Source: Axinella damicornis
Taxonomy: Eukaryota > Porifera > Demospongiae > Axinellida > Axinellidae
Direction of reading: 5' to 3'
Length of the DNA stretch: 64,000 bases
NCBI GenBank assembly: GCA_963931865.1
Contig: OZ007513.1
Span: forward strand, 3,264,098 to 3,328,097
How positions within the stretch are numbered: position 1 is the stretch's first letter; each line of letters opens with the position of its first letter. The notes beneath the pieces are model-generated. The model made no database searches. It was given only the letters and a program-made list of their open reading frames with translations, and was not told the origin of the DNA. Below are positions 10,794 to 22,319 of this stretch, piece after piece. The translations under genes were made by a program, and so were the position numbers.

Positions 10794-12669
10794 CTATGTG
10801 AGAGGAAAAGAAAGAAAGTGCAATTTCTGTTTCTGCATTGTATACCGTTCAATTTTTGTGGACATCGAATTATGTACACCGGTTCTAGAATTCATCTCAA
10901 GCAGAAGTTGAGATTCAAAATTACAACCTAGGGAAGATAAAAGCTTCTTATCCCACAGCTATAGACTTGATCCACTGAAAATGTATGGAGAGCAACAGTG
11001 GAATATGGGGCCGTATTACACTCCCATATTCCACTCTTCCTGAGGGTATGAAGTTTACACTGGTCGTGTTTTCACGTAAAACAGTACGTAGACATAGTGG
11101 CTGCACGTTCGAGTCACCAGGTAGGTGGTGTATAATATAGCGATGGAACCAGGTACCGGTACCGGACTCACAGAAATCGACGTTCATCGTCAAAGGAGTT
11201 CTGTGCTGGTAAGTCGCTCAAAGACGGTCCTAAAACGGCAGTGTCTTGTTGGTGTTCAAGCAAGAAGGAGTGTTGTCAAGTACTACTACTGGGGCTGGCA
11301 ACTACAATAGCTGTAGGATAAAATTATTTACCGTGTACTGGGAAACATCACTTGTGTGTTGCCGTATTGTCACTCGCGCCTGCGACACTTGTGCAATACA
11401 GCAACAGACTTGTGATATTTCCCAGCACCCGGTAAATATATTGGCACACCACAGGAGAAACTAGCTGTAGATACGGGACTGGACGGGCACCGTCGTTGTC
11501 AAAGTTGCTCTGTGATTGCACCATCCACACGCTGTTCGAGTCCATCGTACGTGGGACCACTTCAACTTCTGAGTAATACGTTATTTCCTGCATAGACCAC
11601 ACCTATGGGCACTCCTCTACGCAGGAGAATCGCTAAAAAAGCTGAATACGAAACTTCAAATGGTCCCAGCACGGACTCAACCGGCGTGCTGACGGTGTGG
11701 ATACGGAGAAGCACTGATGGTTACGGTGCCCGTTAATGCACTGCCATTGCTTTCTGGTTTCCATGGCCATCTCAATCTCAACATGGAAAGGAAATGTGTG
11801 AAAGGCTGCACATTTGCAGAACCTCTTCTGTTGCAGCTCCAGATTTAGGCTCTAAGCAAGTGAAAATTTTTCCTTCGACAAGTGAAAATTTTTCCTTTTT
11901 TGATCGACTCTACGCACCCCTATCCACTGCCTTTGGCAGCGGCCATACACATCTCCTAAACACCTGGTGCCGGCACTGAATCCCCCTTCCAAAAATCCTA
12001 GATCCACCACTGGAGCACTACTACATCACCTGGAATGACATTGCTGCAGTTCAGAGGTATCAGGTGACCCTCAGCATCTGCAACACAGTACTCCACTAAT
12101 CCACAGACTCTCTGTATAAACAGCCAACCACAGGAGGCTTCAACACACACTAATCCAGCACTATATAGCATTTAGCCTTTGCAATAGAATAAGCAATTGC
12201 AAATTCTGACATAAAGGTCATGCCACAGTATTTACAGAGACACAGGATAAACTAGCTGTAGATACGGGACTGGACGGGCTCCGAGAAGCATTCTCCTGTG
12301 AAAGTCAACACTCTTGGCCATCTTTCTGGGGGTTACATACACTAAATTGCGCTCTGCTAAATTGCTCTCTGCATATACCACCACAATGTACTCTGATAAT
12401 CTCAAACCTTATGGACATAATTGAACCACAGAAAAGCCATAGCTATCAATAACTGGAATGTACTTCATTCTGGAGTACAAACATAACAGAATGTCTTGGG
12501 GGTGCAGCTGGTCATATTTTAGGTAGTGTACAATAAGGATCAACTGCCTCATTGTGCAGAGGTGGCCTGGGGTATTTTAATCAGTTGTAGGAGATCATCC
12601 TGGGGGGTTAGCAGAGTAAGGAGGGAGGCATGATTTGCCTAGTATACCTATGTTCAAGGGGGAGCGGAA

Positions 12670-12693
12670 CCCCCCCCCCCCCCCCCCCCCCCC
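12670..12693. repeat. poly(C) run, 24 bp
   Basis: A pure C tract in intron 1 of gene A. The sequence between 10.8 and 12.7 kb is otherwise intron; parts near 12.06-12.55 kb align with intron 1 of gene B near 21.0-21.3 kb (GTATAAACAGCCAACCA, GACATAATTGAACC). A 30-bp stretch near 11.46 kb recurs near 12.25 kb. Confidence 0.95.
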
Positions 12694-12796
12694 AAAAGAA
12701 ACCCTGCATCACACATGGTTACACTGATGCAGAATCAGTAGCTATACACAGTCGAGGCAAGTTAGTTAATGACCACCGCGTGATAGAATGACTCAC

Positions 12797-13663
12797 CTTG
12801 TAAACTACTGCACTTCGCAGCCTCTTCAGAACGACCTCCAATGTAGCACTAAAGTATGGTGGTAAGGGTGGGGTTGGAGGTCCAGGAATTCGGCCAGTGC
12901 AAACAAGACCCAAGGGAACTTGAAAAACTTCATCTGGAACAGAACTCGGTCCAGTGTTGAAGGACACAAAAGAGTAAACGTGGTTGAGTTCATTGTCACC
13001 TCGTCTAGCAGTGAGGGTCATCTGGATTGGGGTAGGACCATCTCCCCATGCAAATTCCCAGTCGTCAGTTGCAAAGTAGTACAATGTAGTCCAGGGTGTA
13101 GGAATTGTTGACCAGAGTTGTGCACGTTTGCCAGTGGTTACAGGCCCGGGACTCCCCGAACATCCTCTACGCCCAAGTATGAAGTGGCATTGGGTTCAAG
13201 CGGACCTAGGAAGAAGCCACGGATTGTGCCGATGTGCACCGTCCCATTTACGACCAGAAATCCGAATAACACTGCCGGTGATGAGCTCAATCGACTTGTG
13301 GAGGGATCTGTGAAACGTTTAACCGTGCAGGCATCGCCAGTTGTAGGATCTGGAAGCAGAAAAATTTCCTCATCGTCGTAATCAAAAATTCCCACGGACT
13401 GCGCTGCATTCTCGGTTATCTCGAACCTGCCTCGGTTTCCAACCTCGTCGAAGAACTCTCTGACGAGGATGGTACGGTTTTGCTGTCCAATGTTTGCTTC
13501 GATGACCACAGAAAACTGCCGCTGCTTGGAGAAATTGCATGGGCAATGGGATCGATGGTGTGGTGTAGTTGGCGGGGTCGCATATGGGCATGTAGCCAGA
13601 ATGCGAATGCCCGAATGGCACTCGCAGAAAATACACGAAAACTATGCAGACCAAACTTCGCAT
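12797..13663 (-). pseudogene. LolA-like TM protein gene A, first exon, frameshifted
   Basis: It starts at ATG 13663 with a signal peptide (MRSLVCIVFVYFLRVPFGHS), then YMPICDPANYTTPSIPLP as in B and C. A 4-nt GCAT-type insertion near 13540 (AATTGCATGGGC against AATTGGGC) throws the frame. After it the sequence again matches the first LolA-like repeat (VVIEANIGQQNRTILVREFF) up to a donor AAG/GTGAGT at 12796. Further small length differences lie near 13080 and 13145. With the second frameshift in exon 2 this copy cannot make the full protein. Upstream, at 13727-15414, a foldback element occupies what should be the 5' flank. Confidence 0.75.
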
Positions 13664-13726
13664 GTTTGCTAAAGACGTGCTAGCTACTTAAAGATATTCA
13701 TTCGGGTTTTGTAAAACCACAACATG

Positions 13727-15414
13727 GGGTAGTTCCAAATCAATTCAGCAAAAGTTTGCAAGTGACCCCCTCACAATTGGATGAAACTCGGTTTATAAGT
13801 ACTACTTGTGGTTTTATGAAGCCAGACAAAATCTTACTCTCGTATGTTGTATGGCTTCCTGATTATAGCCCATCAAAAATTCAACTTTTTCCTAATTTTT
13901 GCTGGTATAGTAACTATTCAAATCCTCATAACTTTCTCATACTTTATTGTTTTGTAATATCGATTATACCATCTTGAAGCATGAAGAATGGGCTTTCATA
14001 TGGTCTCTTATATGGCTTCATCCGACAAAGTTTAGGAGAGACGCACATTCCTAAACTTTGACCCTTGACCTTACAAGAAAAGTGCTGCTTTAAATTTTCT
14101 GATAATTAGTGGTGATACTCACTAGGCTGTCAACTAAAAGCTGTAAAAAAAATTTGCTGGGGGTCCGTTGGGATTAGGAGATATGTGCTCTTATAGAATG
14201 GCATGTAGGCTATTTATGGCGTTTCCCTATAATTCCAGCCTCCCCGTGCATCATAGGAATCGCCCCTTGCATCCGAATTTTGTTGAGCCTGGACACGGGT
14301 GCTTGCCCAAGCAGATTACCAACATGGGTGGGCGTAGCCCAAAAGGCATCGAGTAGGGGGCTTCATATGTTAGGGTGTGCAGTGAGGTCATACTCTTAGA
14401 GACTTTTGATAGGCACCTTGCTGGGCAGGTGTATTATCGATGCTTGTTACTCGCCCTCATTAACATTAGGATAGTGAAACTTGGTGTGTGCATAGTCCAC
14501 TGGTTGCTTGAAGTGTGTACCAAGACTGGGCGTGGCCAAGTGGGTATGGGGATAGCAGCGTTTCCTCCTATTTCCAGCCTCCTTGTACGTCATAGGTATC
14601 GACCTTTGCATCCCAATTTTGGTGAGCCTAGACACGGGTCCCTGCCCAAGCAGATTACTAACCTGAGTGGGCGTAGCCAAAAAGGCGTCGAGTAACGGGC
14701 TTTGTATGTTAGGGTGCGCAGTGAGGTCCTACTCTTAGAGACTGCACTTGCTGGGTGGGTGTATTTTCGATGCTCGTTACTCACCCTCATTGACGTTAGA
14801 ATAGCAAAACTTGGTGTGCGCATAGCCCACTGGTTGCTTGAAGTGTGTACCAAGGTGGGTGGAGACTGGGTGTCTCCAAGTGGGTATGGTGTGTAATAGA
14901 GCACTGAATTTGCTTAAAAGCCTACATACATGCCACTCTATATAATATAGGAGCACATATCTCCTAATCCCAATGGAGCCCCAACAAACTTTTTTTATAG
15001 CTTTTAGTTGAAGGCCTAGCGAATATCACCATTAATTATCAGAAAATTTAAAGCGGCACTTTTCTTGTAAGGTCAAAGGTCAAAGGTTAGGAATGTGTGT
15101 ATTCCCTATACTTTGTCGGATGAAGCCATACAAGATACCATATGAAAGCCCATTCTTCATGCTTCAAGATGGTGCAATCAATATTACAAAACAATGAAGT
15201 ATGGGAAAGTTATGAGGATTTGAATAGCTGCCACGGCAGCAAAAATTGGGAAAAAGTTGAATCTTTGATGGGCTATAATCAGGAAGCCATACAACATACG
15301 AGAGTAAGATTTTGTCTGGCTTCATATAACCACAAGTACTACTTACAAACCAAGTTTCGTCCGATTCTGAGGGGGTCACTTGCAAACTTTTGCTGAATTG
15401 ATTTGGAATTACCC
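13727..15414. mobile_element. 1.7-kb foldback element, GGGTA ends
   Basis: Arms of several hundred bases are inverted: GGGTAGTTCCAAATCAATTC at 13727 and its near-complement ending at 15414. The identity continues inward through CAAAAGTTTGCAAGTGACCCC and a stretch near 13960/15160 (GCATGAAGAATGGGC), and again near 14160/14970 (GGGATTAGGAGATATGTGCT). The core (14.2-14.9 kb) holds direct repeats of about 330 bp with GCCCAAGCAGATTACTAAC-type words. ACATG flanks both sides (13722-13726 and 15415-15419), a possible 5-bp duplication. No transposase. Confidence 0.7.
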
Positions 15415-15419
15415 ACATG

Positions 15420-15859
15420 CGGTTTATTATTATTAAGGGGGTGCTCGAGGCATTCTCTATGCATAATTATGCATATTCCTAGTTGTTATTAGGGGGAGGT
15501 GGTGGTGTGGTGAAGCATGCACAAGTTCTCCAATCGAAGCACTTCTTGGAGACATTAATTTTGACAAATTCTTCATGACGAATCCATTGACGATAAGGGT
15601 AAATTAAATCCGTATTGATCTGCACACACTTGTTAGGCCTTGGCGAATTATGCTCGAGCATTATAGTACAGTGCAGGGCTAATCTTACTTCGTAACATGT
15701 GGTGGTTCAGAGTTTGCCTAATAGGCCAGTGCTCATGGATGACATGAGCAAAATGTGAGCATTATAAACAATTATTAAAGCATAATTGGACAATTTTGAG
15801 CATAACTCGCCTAGTGCAGAGGCCGACATCATCCAACCCAATACCCATACTGTACTACA
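15420..15859. other. spacer, no feature recognised
   Basis: Intergenic, A/T-rich. No gene, hairpin or match to other parts of the window was found before the duplicated 3' flank of gene B begins near 15.86 kb. Confidence 0.4.
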
Positions 15860-16186
15860 TGGAGTTCAATTCCGTTCCAGGATTTCATGAAGCACTACAT
15901 GACATGTCAGGTTAATTACAGAATGATGTACTTGGACTCAGAGTCAGCGAACAATGTGCATCCCCTCCCAGTCAGACTTGGAGCACAAAATGCATAGTCT
16001 CATTCCCAGACCCCCACAACACAGAACAGAGTTGGATGCTCTTTATAATTATAGTCACATCCAAGTGGAGAAAAATCAAATGCTGAGGAACAGTTACATG
16101 CGGCAATGTCGCATTCATATCCAATCCTAAGTCATTCAGTTCACTACATGACTAACAAGGTCACTACAGGTCTATACCTAACAGCT

Positions 16187-16600
16187 TTAGGTAGCAATCA
16201 CTTCATCTTGGTGTTTTTCATAGGTAACAGCAGCATCCTTTGAAGGCTTGGAACGGCATAGCTTGACGAGGAGGAGCACCAGCACAGTGCCAGCAATGCC
16301 ACACAAGAGGCCCACAATGAGCAGTCCTATTCCCAGCCCTGCAGCTGCTCCACTTCTTAGGCCAATGCCATCACACTCCCCATCACATTCCTGTGAACCC
16401 ACATTCAGCAGCAGTGGGGAGACCATTGTTCCTGAGCCTGTTGGGATCTGAAACGGAAGCACTCCATTCACCGTGCCACCTTGAATCATTTGCACAGCCT
16501 CGTTAGCTGTCTTATAATCGCTCACTGCAGTGACTGCAAGCTGGGTGAGGTTAGAGATGTGCAGACTGATGAAGATGTGGGCTCCATTCTCACCGGTAAT
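16187..16600 (-). CDS. LolA-like TM protein gene B, exon 4 (TM and tail)
   Basis: Acceptor CTGCAG at 16601, then phase-0 start ITGENGAHIF. It codes about 137 residues and the stop: an extracellular stretch with VNGVLPFQIPTGSGTMVSP, a CDGECDG Cys pair, one Gly-rich TM helix of about 30 residues ending VKLC, and a short tail RSKPSKDAAVTYEKHQDEVIAT. It anchors the product in the plasma membrane with the LolA-like part outside; this topology is inferred from the signal peptide in exon 1 and the single TM helix. Frame and phase agree with exon 3 and also with a direct exon 2-exon 4 join. Confidence 0.8.
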   Translation of the reverse strand: MTGENGAHIFISLHISNLTQLAVTAVSDYKTANEAVQMIQGGTVNGVLPFQIPTGSGTMVSPLLLNVGSQECDGECDGIGLRSGAAAGLGIGLLIVGLLCGIAGTVLVLLLVKLCRSKPSKDAAVTYEKHQDEVIAT

Positions 16601-16681
16601 CTGCAGTTTTAGAAAGCGTGAGGTAAATCTTGCTCTCTACCATCAACAGTGAGAACAAGGAGTGCCTGGTAAAGCACTTAC

Positions 16682-16912
16682 ACCGTGCGCTGTGTTTACT
16701 CGATGTGCCATCAGTGCTATATGAATATCGAATAGAGGTACTGACACAACATCATTTGGCCTAACATAAACAACATTGAAATTGAGGTCTGGTTTTGTTT
16801 GGTAATTTGGACAGAGCAAAATCCTTGCTTTGCACAGCTCTTCGTACGACTCTAGTTGTGAGATGCACTTTTTTTGTCTATGAAAGGTTGCAAGCAGTCC
16901 TATTGACCCAAA
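16682..16912 (-). CDS. LolA-like TM protein gene B, exon 3, 77-codon symmetric exon
   Basis: A hidden internal exon: acceptor CCCTGTGCAG before TTTGGG at 16912 and a consensus donor GGT/GTAAGT at 16681. It is exactly 231 nt, open throughout, in phase 0 at both ends, so it fits between exon 2 (ends GNIQ) and exon 4 (starts ITGE). It codes FGSIGLLATFHRQKKC through VVSVPLFDIHIALMAH. The counterpart in gene C (about 45665-45909) starts with an in-frame TGA, has extra sequence and lacks a GT donor; in gene A it is inverted. Because it is symmetric it can be skipped without harm, so it may be alternatively spliced in B. Confidence 0.7.
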
Positions 16913-16998
16913 CTGCACAGGGTAATCAGCTTCATAGCGATACAGAACCAGAGTGACATTACTCAACAAACACACAATACAATTGCATTAAAGCTGAC

Positions 16999-17757
16999 CT
17001 GGATATTTCCAACTTGCAAGTGCTGTATGCTGGTATAATCGACGATCGCAGATCGTAGGTTCCTTCGTAGTTGACTGAAATCAAGACCCCGCTCGTGTCC
17101 AGGAACAGCTAGGCTAAGCACTTGATACTCAGAAGGTGGGAGACAAGTGGAAACGTCAAAAATATCGAAATCAGGTTCCTCTGTAGAGAAGTCAAAAATG
17201 TCGTATACTGCCGAAATTGTCCCATGTGTGGTGACATTGTCCGTATAGTTGGTGAACCGAGAATTTCCCTTTACGACCATCCTCCAGAACTGTGGTTCAG
17301 AGCTGACTGCACGATCATTGGTAATTCGCCATCCTTGTCTGGTGAAGAAGATTTCAAATGTCACATTCGATCCTACACTAATTCCGGACACCCGTGGGGT
17401 ATCAAATTCACCTGCAATAGAATCCACGAATCCAATCCAAGAGTCTACATCAACTCCACGAATGGTTGAAACTCCTTCATATGAGAACGGCTCAAAGAAG
17501 GGAATGAAAAAGAGAATATGTTCAGGGCTTGCAACAGAAGCCACCAAATCAGAACTTCCTTCAAATGTTTGAAAATATTGGACAAAATTGCTCTCAGAAC
17601 GCGGCAGCACTGTGCAATTATTGAGTTGCCTGTATATGACATAATCGACACCGAGAGTGGCGTCACGAATTATACTGATTGGCCCAGGTCTGTCTCCAGT
17701 TCTACCAGCATAGTACACATCCACTCGAGACAGGCCATTCGGAAAGTCGTAGTACTC
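16999..17757 (-). CDS. LolA-like TM protein gene B, exon 2
   Basis: Acceptor CATAG before GAGTACTACGAC at 17757; donor CAG/GTCAGC at 16998; 759 nt, 253 codons, phase 0 at both ends. It codes EYYDFPNGLSRVDVYYAGRTG onwards. With the end of exon 1 (FSATLEVVQKSLRSAIVYK) this rebuilds the pattern FSxxxE...xxEYYD...R seen in the first repeat (FSVVIEANI...VREFFD...NRGRF), so the protein has two related domains and the intron splits the second one. N-glycosylation sites such as NNCT, SNVT and NYTD fit an extracellular location. The later part has WRMVVKGNSRFTNYT and a C-terminal third ending TSIQHLQVGNIQ. Confidence 0.8.
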
Positions 17758-17966
17758 CTATGTGAGAGAATAAAAAGGAAATGCAATTTCTGCATCGGAC
17801 ACCATTCAATTTTTGTGGTTATTCGGGACACCAAATTACACCAGTGAGAATTCACCAACATCAGAGTTAAGAATCAAGAATAAAAGCTTTGTATTGGCAT
17901 ACATTGGAAAGTTCATCACATATACCATAGAGTATGTATCGAACGCACACCCCACTATTCACACCA

Positions 17967-18048
17967 AAATTGTTGCAGGGTTGAAAACAAATGTATTAAG
18001 GGCCCCTAAATTGTTGCAGGGTTGAAAACAAATGTATTAAGGGCCCCT
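17967..18048. repeat. tandem duplication of 41 bp
   Basis: Two direct copies of a 41-bp unit (starting AAATTGTTGCAGGG, ending ATTAAGGGCCCCT) in intron 1 of gene B. Gene C has one copy, and there the TTAA inside the unit is the insertion point of the element at 47350-47988. Confidence 0.9.
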
Positions 18049-18128
18049 TTAACACCTCAAATAAATTATAGGTTGACACAACTCCCCACTGTGGCCTATA
18101 CTGGCTCCAGTAAAACCACACTAGAACT

Positions 18129-18131
<3 letters not shown>

Positions 18132-18161
<30 letters not shown>
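18132..18161. repeat. poly(G) run, 30 bp, plus a second G run
   Basis: Thirty Gs, then AT, then ten more Gs. Within intron 1 of gene B; on the transcribed (minus) strand RNA it reads as C. Confidence 0.95.
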
Positions 18162-18162
<1 letters not shown>

Positions 18163-18570
18163 TGGGGGGGGGATACCTAGACAGGAAAGAGTGGGATTAA
18201 CTGGGCGGGGCGAAATACTAGTGCGGGGACAACATCTCGTTATTATAACGAGATGCTGAACAAAAGCACTCATAGATGCTGAGGTCTGTTGCCGCTTACT
18301 TTGCTGTTGGATGGGAGAGACCAATAGCGACTCACAACACAAGTGATATTCCTTGAATAAAGGCAGCGTAAGCCTTTTCATTCGTACTCTTTGAACGGCC
18401 AGCAACGGCCGACTCAGTGTGCCCAAACAGCTGCCCACAACAACACTCAACACCTTAGCTATGAGTGGGAGAGCACCTGTAGCGGCATAAAGCCATTTGA
18501 CGTCGGTGCTTGAGAAACAGATCTTAGAAGTTAGCACTATTAAATTGTGCTCAAAAGAGTACTATCGGGC

Positions 18571-19170
18571 TTAACTCTTTAGGGTCCAAAAATATTGAAA
18601 TCTCCCCCACAGCATAAAATGGCATCTGCACGCAGCGTTGAGCGTTGCCCAGGGCGCGCAGCGTCCAACAAAACTCGGGAGGGTGCCCCTGGCTGTTAAC
18701 AGCAATGATTACACTCACCGTTGACCAAGGCAGGAAGGGGCGGGGGCACTGGGTGGAGTCGATAACTGAGCTAGCTGTCTGGTTATCGCGCCGTTCGACC
18801 AGCTGCTAAAACTCGACTGTTGTCTTGCCGTACGCGGAGGACCATCGCTACTTACTTTATTGCTGGAGAGGGCAGACCAACAGTAAGTCAAATCAGGAGC
18901 GTTATTGCAAGTAAGTGTATACTGACGGCGAGATAAGGCTTTTTAGCTTACCGTTCGATCAACTTACAATGGCGGCCTTGTTTCTGCCTGTAACAGCTGC
19001 CAGCCCAGACGCTTGGCGCCCTTAATTCTGTGGTTATACAGAGGGGGACTACTGACAAGACTCCAGGAGCAGTGCTAGTCGAAGGCTGTCCGTCACCACG
19101 AAGTGAGAAGCCATAGTGTGAAAGGACGCTAATTATGCGCCTTTTGGCGCTATGGGCCCTAAAGGGTTAA
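18571..19170. mobile_element. TTAA-flanked non-autonomous element, piggyBac-like
   Basis: TTAA at 18571-18574 and 19167-19170 bounds 600 bp. Ends are inverted: TTAACTCTTTAGGGTCC at the left, and the complement of the right end reads TTAACCCTTTAGGGCCC. TTAA specificity with a CCCTTT start is typical of piggyBac-type elements. No transposase frame was found. Inserted in intron 1 of gene B. Confidence 0.75.
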
Positions 19171-19302
19171 TTAAAGGGATAATTATTAAGGGCCCACCCA
19201 TTACAAAAAATCTTGAGCAACAAGGCTAGCTTAGCTATACGTTTTGGGCAATGGTTTGGCCCTAAGAAACTAAACTATCAACTTCGGTGTGCTTCGCTTT
19301 AA

Positions 19303-19863
19303 CCCTGGCTATCTATCTTAGTTGCAGTATCACAACCCTGGCTATCTATCTTAGTTGCAGTATCACAACCCGGGCTATCTATCTTAGTTGCAGTATCACA
19401 ACCCTGGCTATCTATCTTAGTTGCAGTATCACAACCCTGGCTATCTATCTTAGTTGCAGTATCACAACCCGGGCTATCTATCTTAGTTGCAGTATCACAA
19501 CCCTGGCTATCTATCTTAGTTGCAGTATCACAACCCTGGCTATCTATCTTAGTTGCAGTATCACAACCCTGGCTATCTATCTTAGTTGCAGTATCACAAC
19601 CCGGGCTATCTATCTTAGTTGCAGTATCACAACCCTGGCTATCTATCTTAGTTGCAGTATCACAACCCGGGCTATCTATCTTAGTTGCAGTATCACAACC
19701 CTGGCTATCTATCTTAGTTGCAGTATCACAACCCTGGCTATCTATCTTAGTTGCAGTACCACAACCCTGGCTATCTATCTTAGTTGCAGTACCACAACCC
19801 TGGCTATCTATCTTAGTTGCAGTACCACAACCCTGGCTATCTATCTTAGTTGCAGCACCACTA
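19303..19863. repeat. minisatellite, 17 units of 33 bp
   Basis: Seventeen near-identical units beginning CCCTGGCTATCTATCTTAGT. Two alternating point variants (CCTGG or CCGGG at the start; TATCAC or TACCAC near the end) are ordered along the array, with the last four units sharing TACCAC or CACCAC. Because 33 is a multiple of three it stays open in one frame for 200 codons, but the peptide has no coding support. It lies in intron 1 of gene B. Confidence 0.95.
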
Positions 19864-21298
19864 CCAAAGAATGTGCATCAATTTCATAACTTGACCACTA
19901 TAGGTACATGTCTTTCAAAGTGACGTGCGTTTACGGAAACCATTTCTGTCCCAGAGTCAGAATTACGCAGCTCTGGAAGACCTAAAAATGGAGTTCCTGA
20001 AGACCAAAACGTACATAGCTCCGGAAGACATAAACATAGCTCCTAAAGACCTAGCCGCACTGTTTTTCAGAAACGTTCTTGGCAGAAAAAGCCTTCAGCT
20101 TCTTTGGAAGATGCTTCCAGATTCTCAGAAGAAGCCTTCTGATTTGTGGCAAAGCTGTACCGCAAATGCATGCTGGAAAAGTGTTCCAATATCGATGTCA
20201 AGTACCATAGGTCTCAAATTTCTGCAAATGATTGTTTACAGGCAGAAGGTATGATAGGAATGCAGGAATGCTAACAGTGCAGCTGCATCTGTGAAATTCC
20301 TTACAAATGCAGCTTCACTGAATTATGCTGAACACTTCGTACCACACACATAACTTTCAGTCCACTATATTGTGCCGAGTGATCTTAACTTACATCTAGT
20401 TTGACTCTTTTGCTGGTCTAACAGGTGTTGTAATATTCTCAGGCATCAGCTGGGCCTGATGCAAAATAAACTCTTAAGCAAGTGTCTGGAGGACACATAC
20501 CCCACACTTGTCGAGTACAGTGGCGATCATGAACACAGGCCCATGGGGAGCAAACTAAAACCTGTCCGGACAACATTATAATAGCACATGACATGCTGCC
20601 GAATTCAAGGCAGTGCATAGAAAAAAATTTTTTGCCTTCATTCTTCAGTTATCAGGATGGGCTCTCGTGGCACCTTCGTGCTTTGCACTGCAAGTTCCAG
20701 ATGTACGAGGTTCCGGTGGGAATGAGACTACGGACCACGCTGGTCTCGCTCGAGCGCTCACACTTTCGTGCATGCCCACACGATAGATTTATTGGTATGG
20801 CCATGGCCGGACCAGACGTAGTGGCTCCTACGACCCTGGAACAGCAATGGTACAACACACTACTATAAAGAAAGGTGTAGAGCCAGGAGACCGAGAGCAA
20901 CGGTGAAAAGAAGACTTTCCAGTATGATTATGTTACATTGTTTTGTGTTGAGTTTGATGCCTGTAAAATGTTTTAGCTAACCTGCTGCAGTATTTTTGCC
21001 GACATACTTTCAGAAATCAGTACAGTAGCAGAGGACTTATGGTATCCAGACCATACATGAGTGAATCATGCACTGTATAAACAGCCAACCAGGCTTCCAA
21101 CAGCACTTGTATACTCCAGATTGGTCAACTTTGCACTGTGCAAATACCACAGATTACTGAAGCCTTACTGACATAATTGAACCCATGCATTTGAAGCCTT
21201 CATAGTCAGAAAAACCACATCAATAACATTCTCTGAGTACATTTCAAAACGGCAGTGTATGATAATCAGCTGTGAAGAAATGTTGTGCAGAGATGGCA
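19864..21298. other. intron 1 of gene B, no gene recognised
   Basis: There is a short degenerate run of GAAGACCTAAA/GAAGACATAAA words at 19975-20055. The part at 21030-21298 aligns with intron 1 of gene A (12.06-12.57 kb). No exon or RNA gene was recognised; short open frames here show no family signal. Confidence 0.4.
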
Positions 21299-21307
21299 GT
21301 AGGAAAG

Positions 21308-22021
21308 GGGACGCTGTAAAACGCGGAATACGGAATAGCGGAATAACGGAATAACGGAATAACTTTTTATTGATCGAAAATGAAATTTTGAATTCTTGGC
21401 CGACACGGAACGTGTACTAGTATCATGCATGCATGATCGAGGGATCCAGGAGCTGCGCTGCGAGATCGAGCCACTGCTAGCTGTATCTGGACTTTACAGA
21501 GGAGCTGCGAATACCGGGTAAGCCGTGTGGGAGACGCTGAGATGGTTGCCCTATAAAAGGTGAGGTTTGAGAAGTGCCGTGCCTGAGCAGGCTCAGCAAA
21601 GTATGTGCAACGCTACAAAGGTTTGACTCTGGCATCCTGGAAAACCAGGCTTTCAATATAGATCAAAGGATCTTTGTCTGTCCTCGCGACATCGGCGCAC
21701 ATGCTGTGGAAACAAATTACTGCCAAGACGAATAACCTCGTCACTGCGCCATCAGCCCATGGGTAGTGTGGGTAGTGAGAGCTTTAGGAGGTCACTTTTT
21801 AGTGCAGTCACCATCTCACGGCTTACCCGGTATTTCGCAGCTCCTCTGTAAGTCCAGATACAGCTAGCAGTGGCTCGATCTTGCAGCGCAGCTCCCTTGA
21901 TCATGCATGCATGATAGTACACGTGCCGTGTCGGCAAAGAACAAAGCATATTTTAATTTCCGGTCAATAAAAAGTTATTCCACTATTCCGTTATTCTGTA
22001 TTCCGCGTTTTACAGCGTCCC
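21308..22021. mobile_element. foldback element with 9-bp target duplication, GGGACGCTG type
   Basis: A 714-bp near-palindrome. It begins GGGACGCTGTAAAACGCGGA and ends with the complement; GTAGGAAAG flanks both sides exactly (21299-21307 and 22022-22030). Just inside the left end are short direct repeats of the type GGAATAACGGAATAAC. The arms continue through GCATGCATGATC, GCTAGCTGTATCTGGACTT and ACCGGGTAAGCCGTG. A 9-bp duplication and long arms point to a Mutator-like foldback element. No transposase. Confidence 0.85.
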
Positions 22022-22224
22022 GTAGGAAAGCCAAGGCTCATTGTACATGTACTTAGCAATTAACAATTAAGTGTGAAAGTTCTTTGGAGGCATGACAATC
22101 AGTTGCAGCTGTGTGAACAAACGAATGGTGTAGAACCACTTCTTAGGGGGAGTTGGTTGCGGGTTTAGCAATATTGCTTGTGGGTATGGGTAATGCAAAT
22201 CATGGGGTTAGAGATGTACATAGC

Positions 22225-22319
22225 TACGGTATGCATCTTCAAAATTGATGCTGAGATTCGGAATGATTATTGCAAAAGTGTTCTGAATCTCGGCATCAAT
22301 TTTAAAGACGTGCACCGTA
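22225..22319. mobile_element. short MITE with TA duplication
   Basis: Inverted arms: TACGGTATGCATCTTCAAAA at the left and the complement of GACGTGCACCGTA at the right, joined by ATTGATGC and GCATCAAT. TA lies at both edges (22225-22226, 22318-22319), fitting Tc1/mariner-type insertion. Confidence 0.7.

Noticed and set aside
19287..19889. 200-codon frame made of an 11-residue repeat
   Set aside because: Result of a 33-bp minisatellite inside an intron; no start context, no homologous frame in genes A or C.
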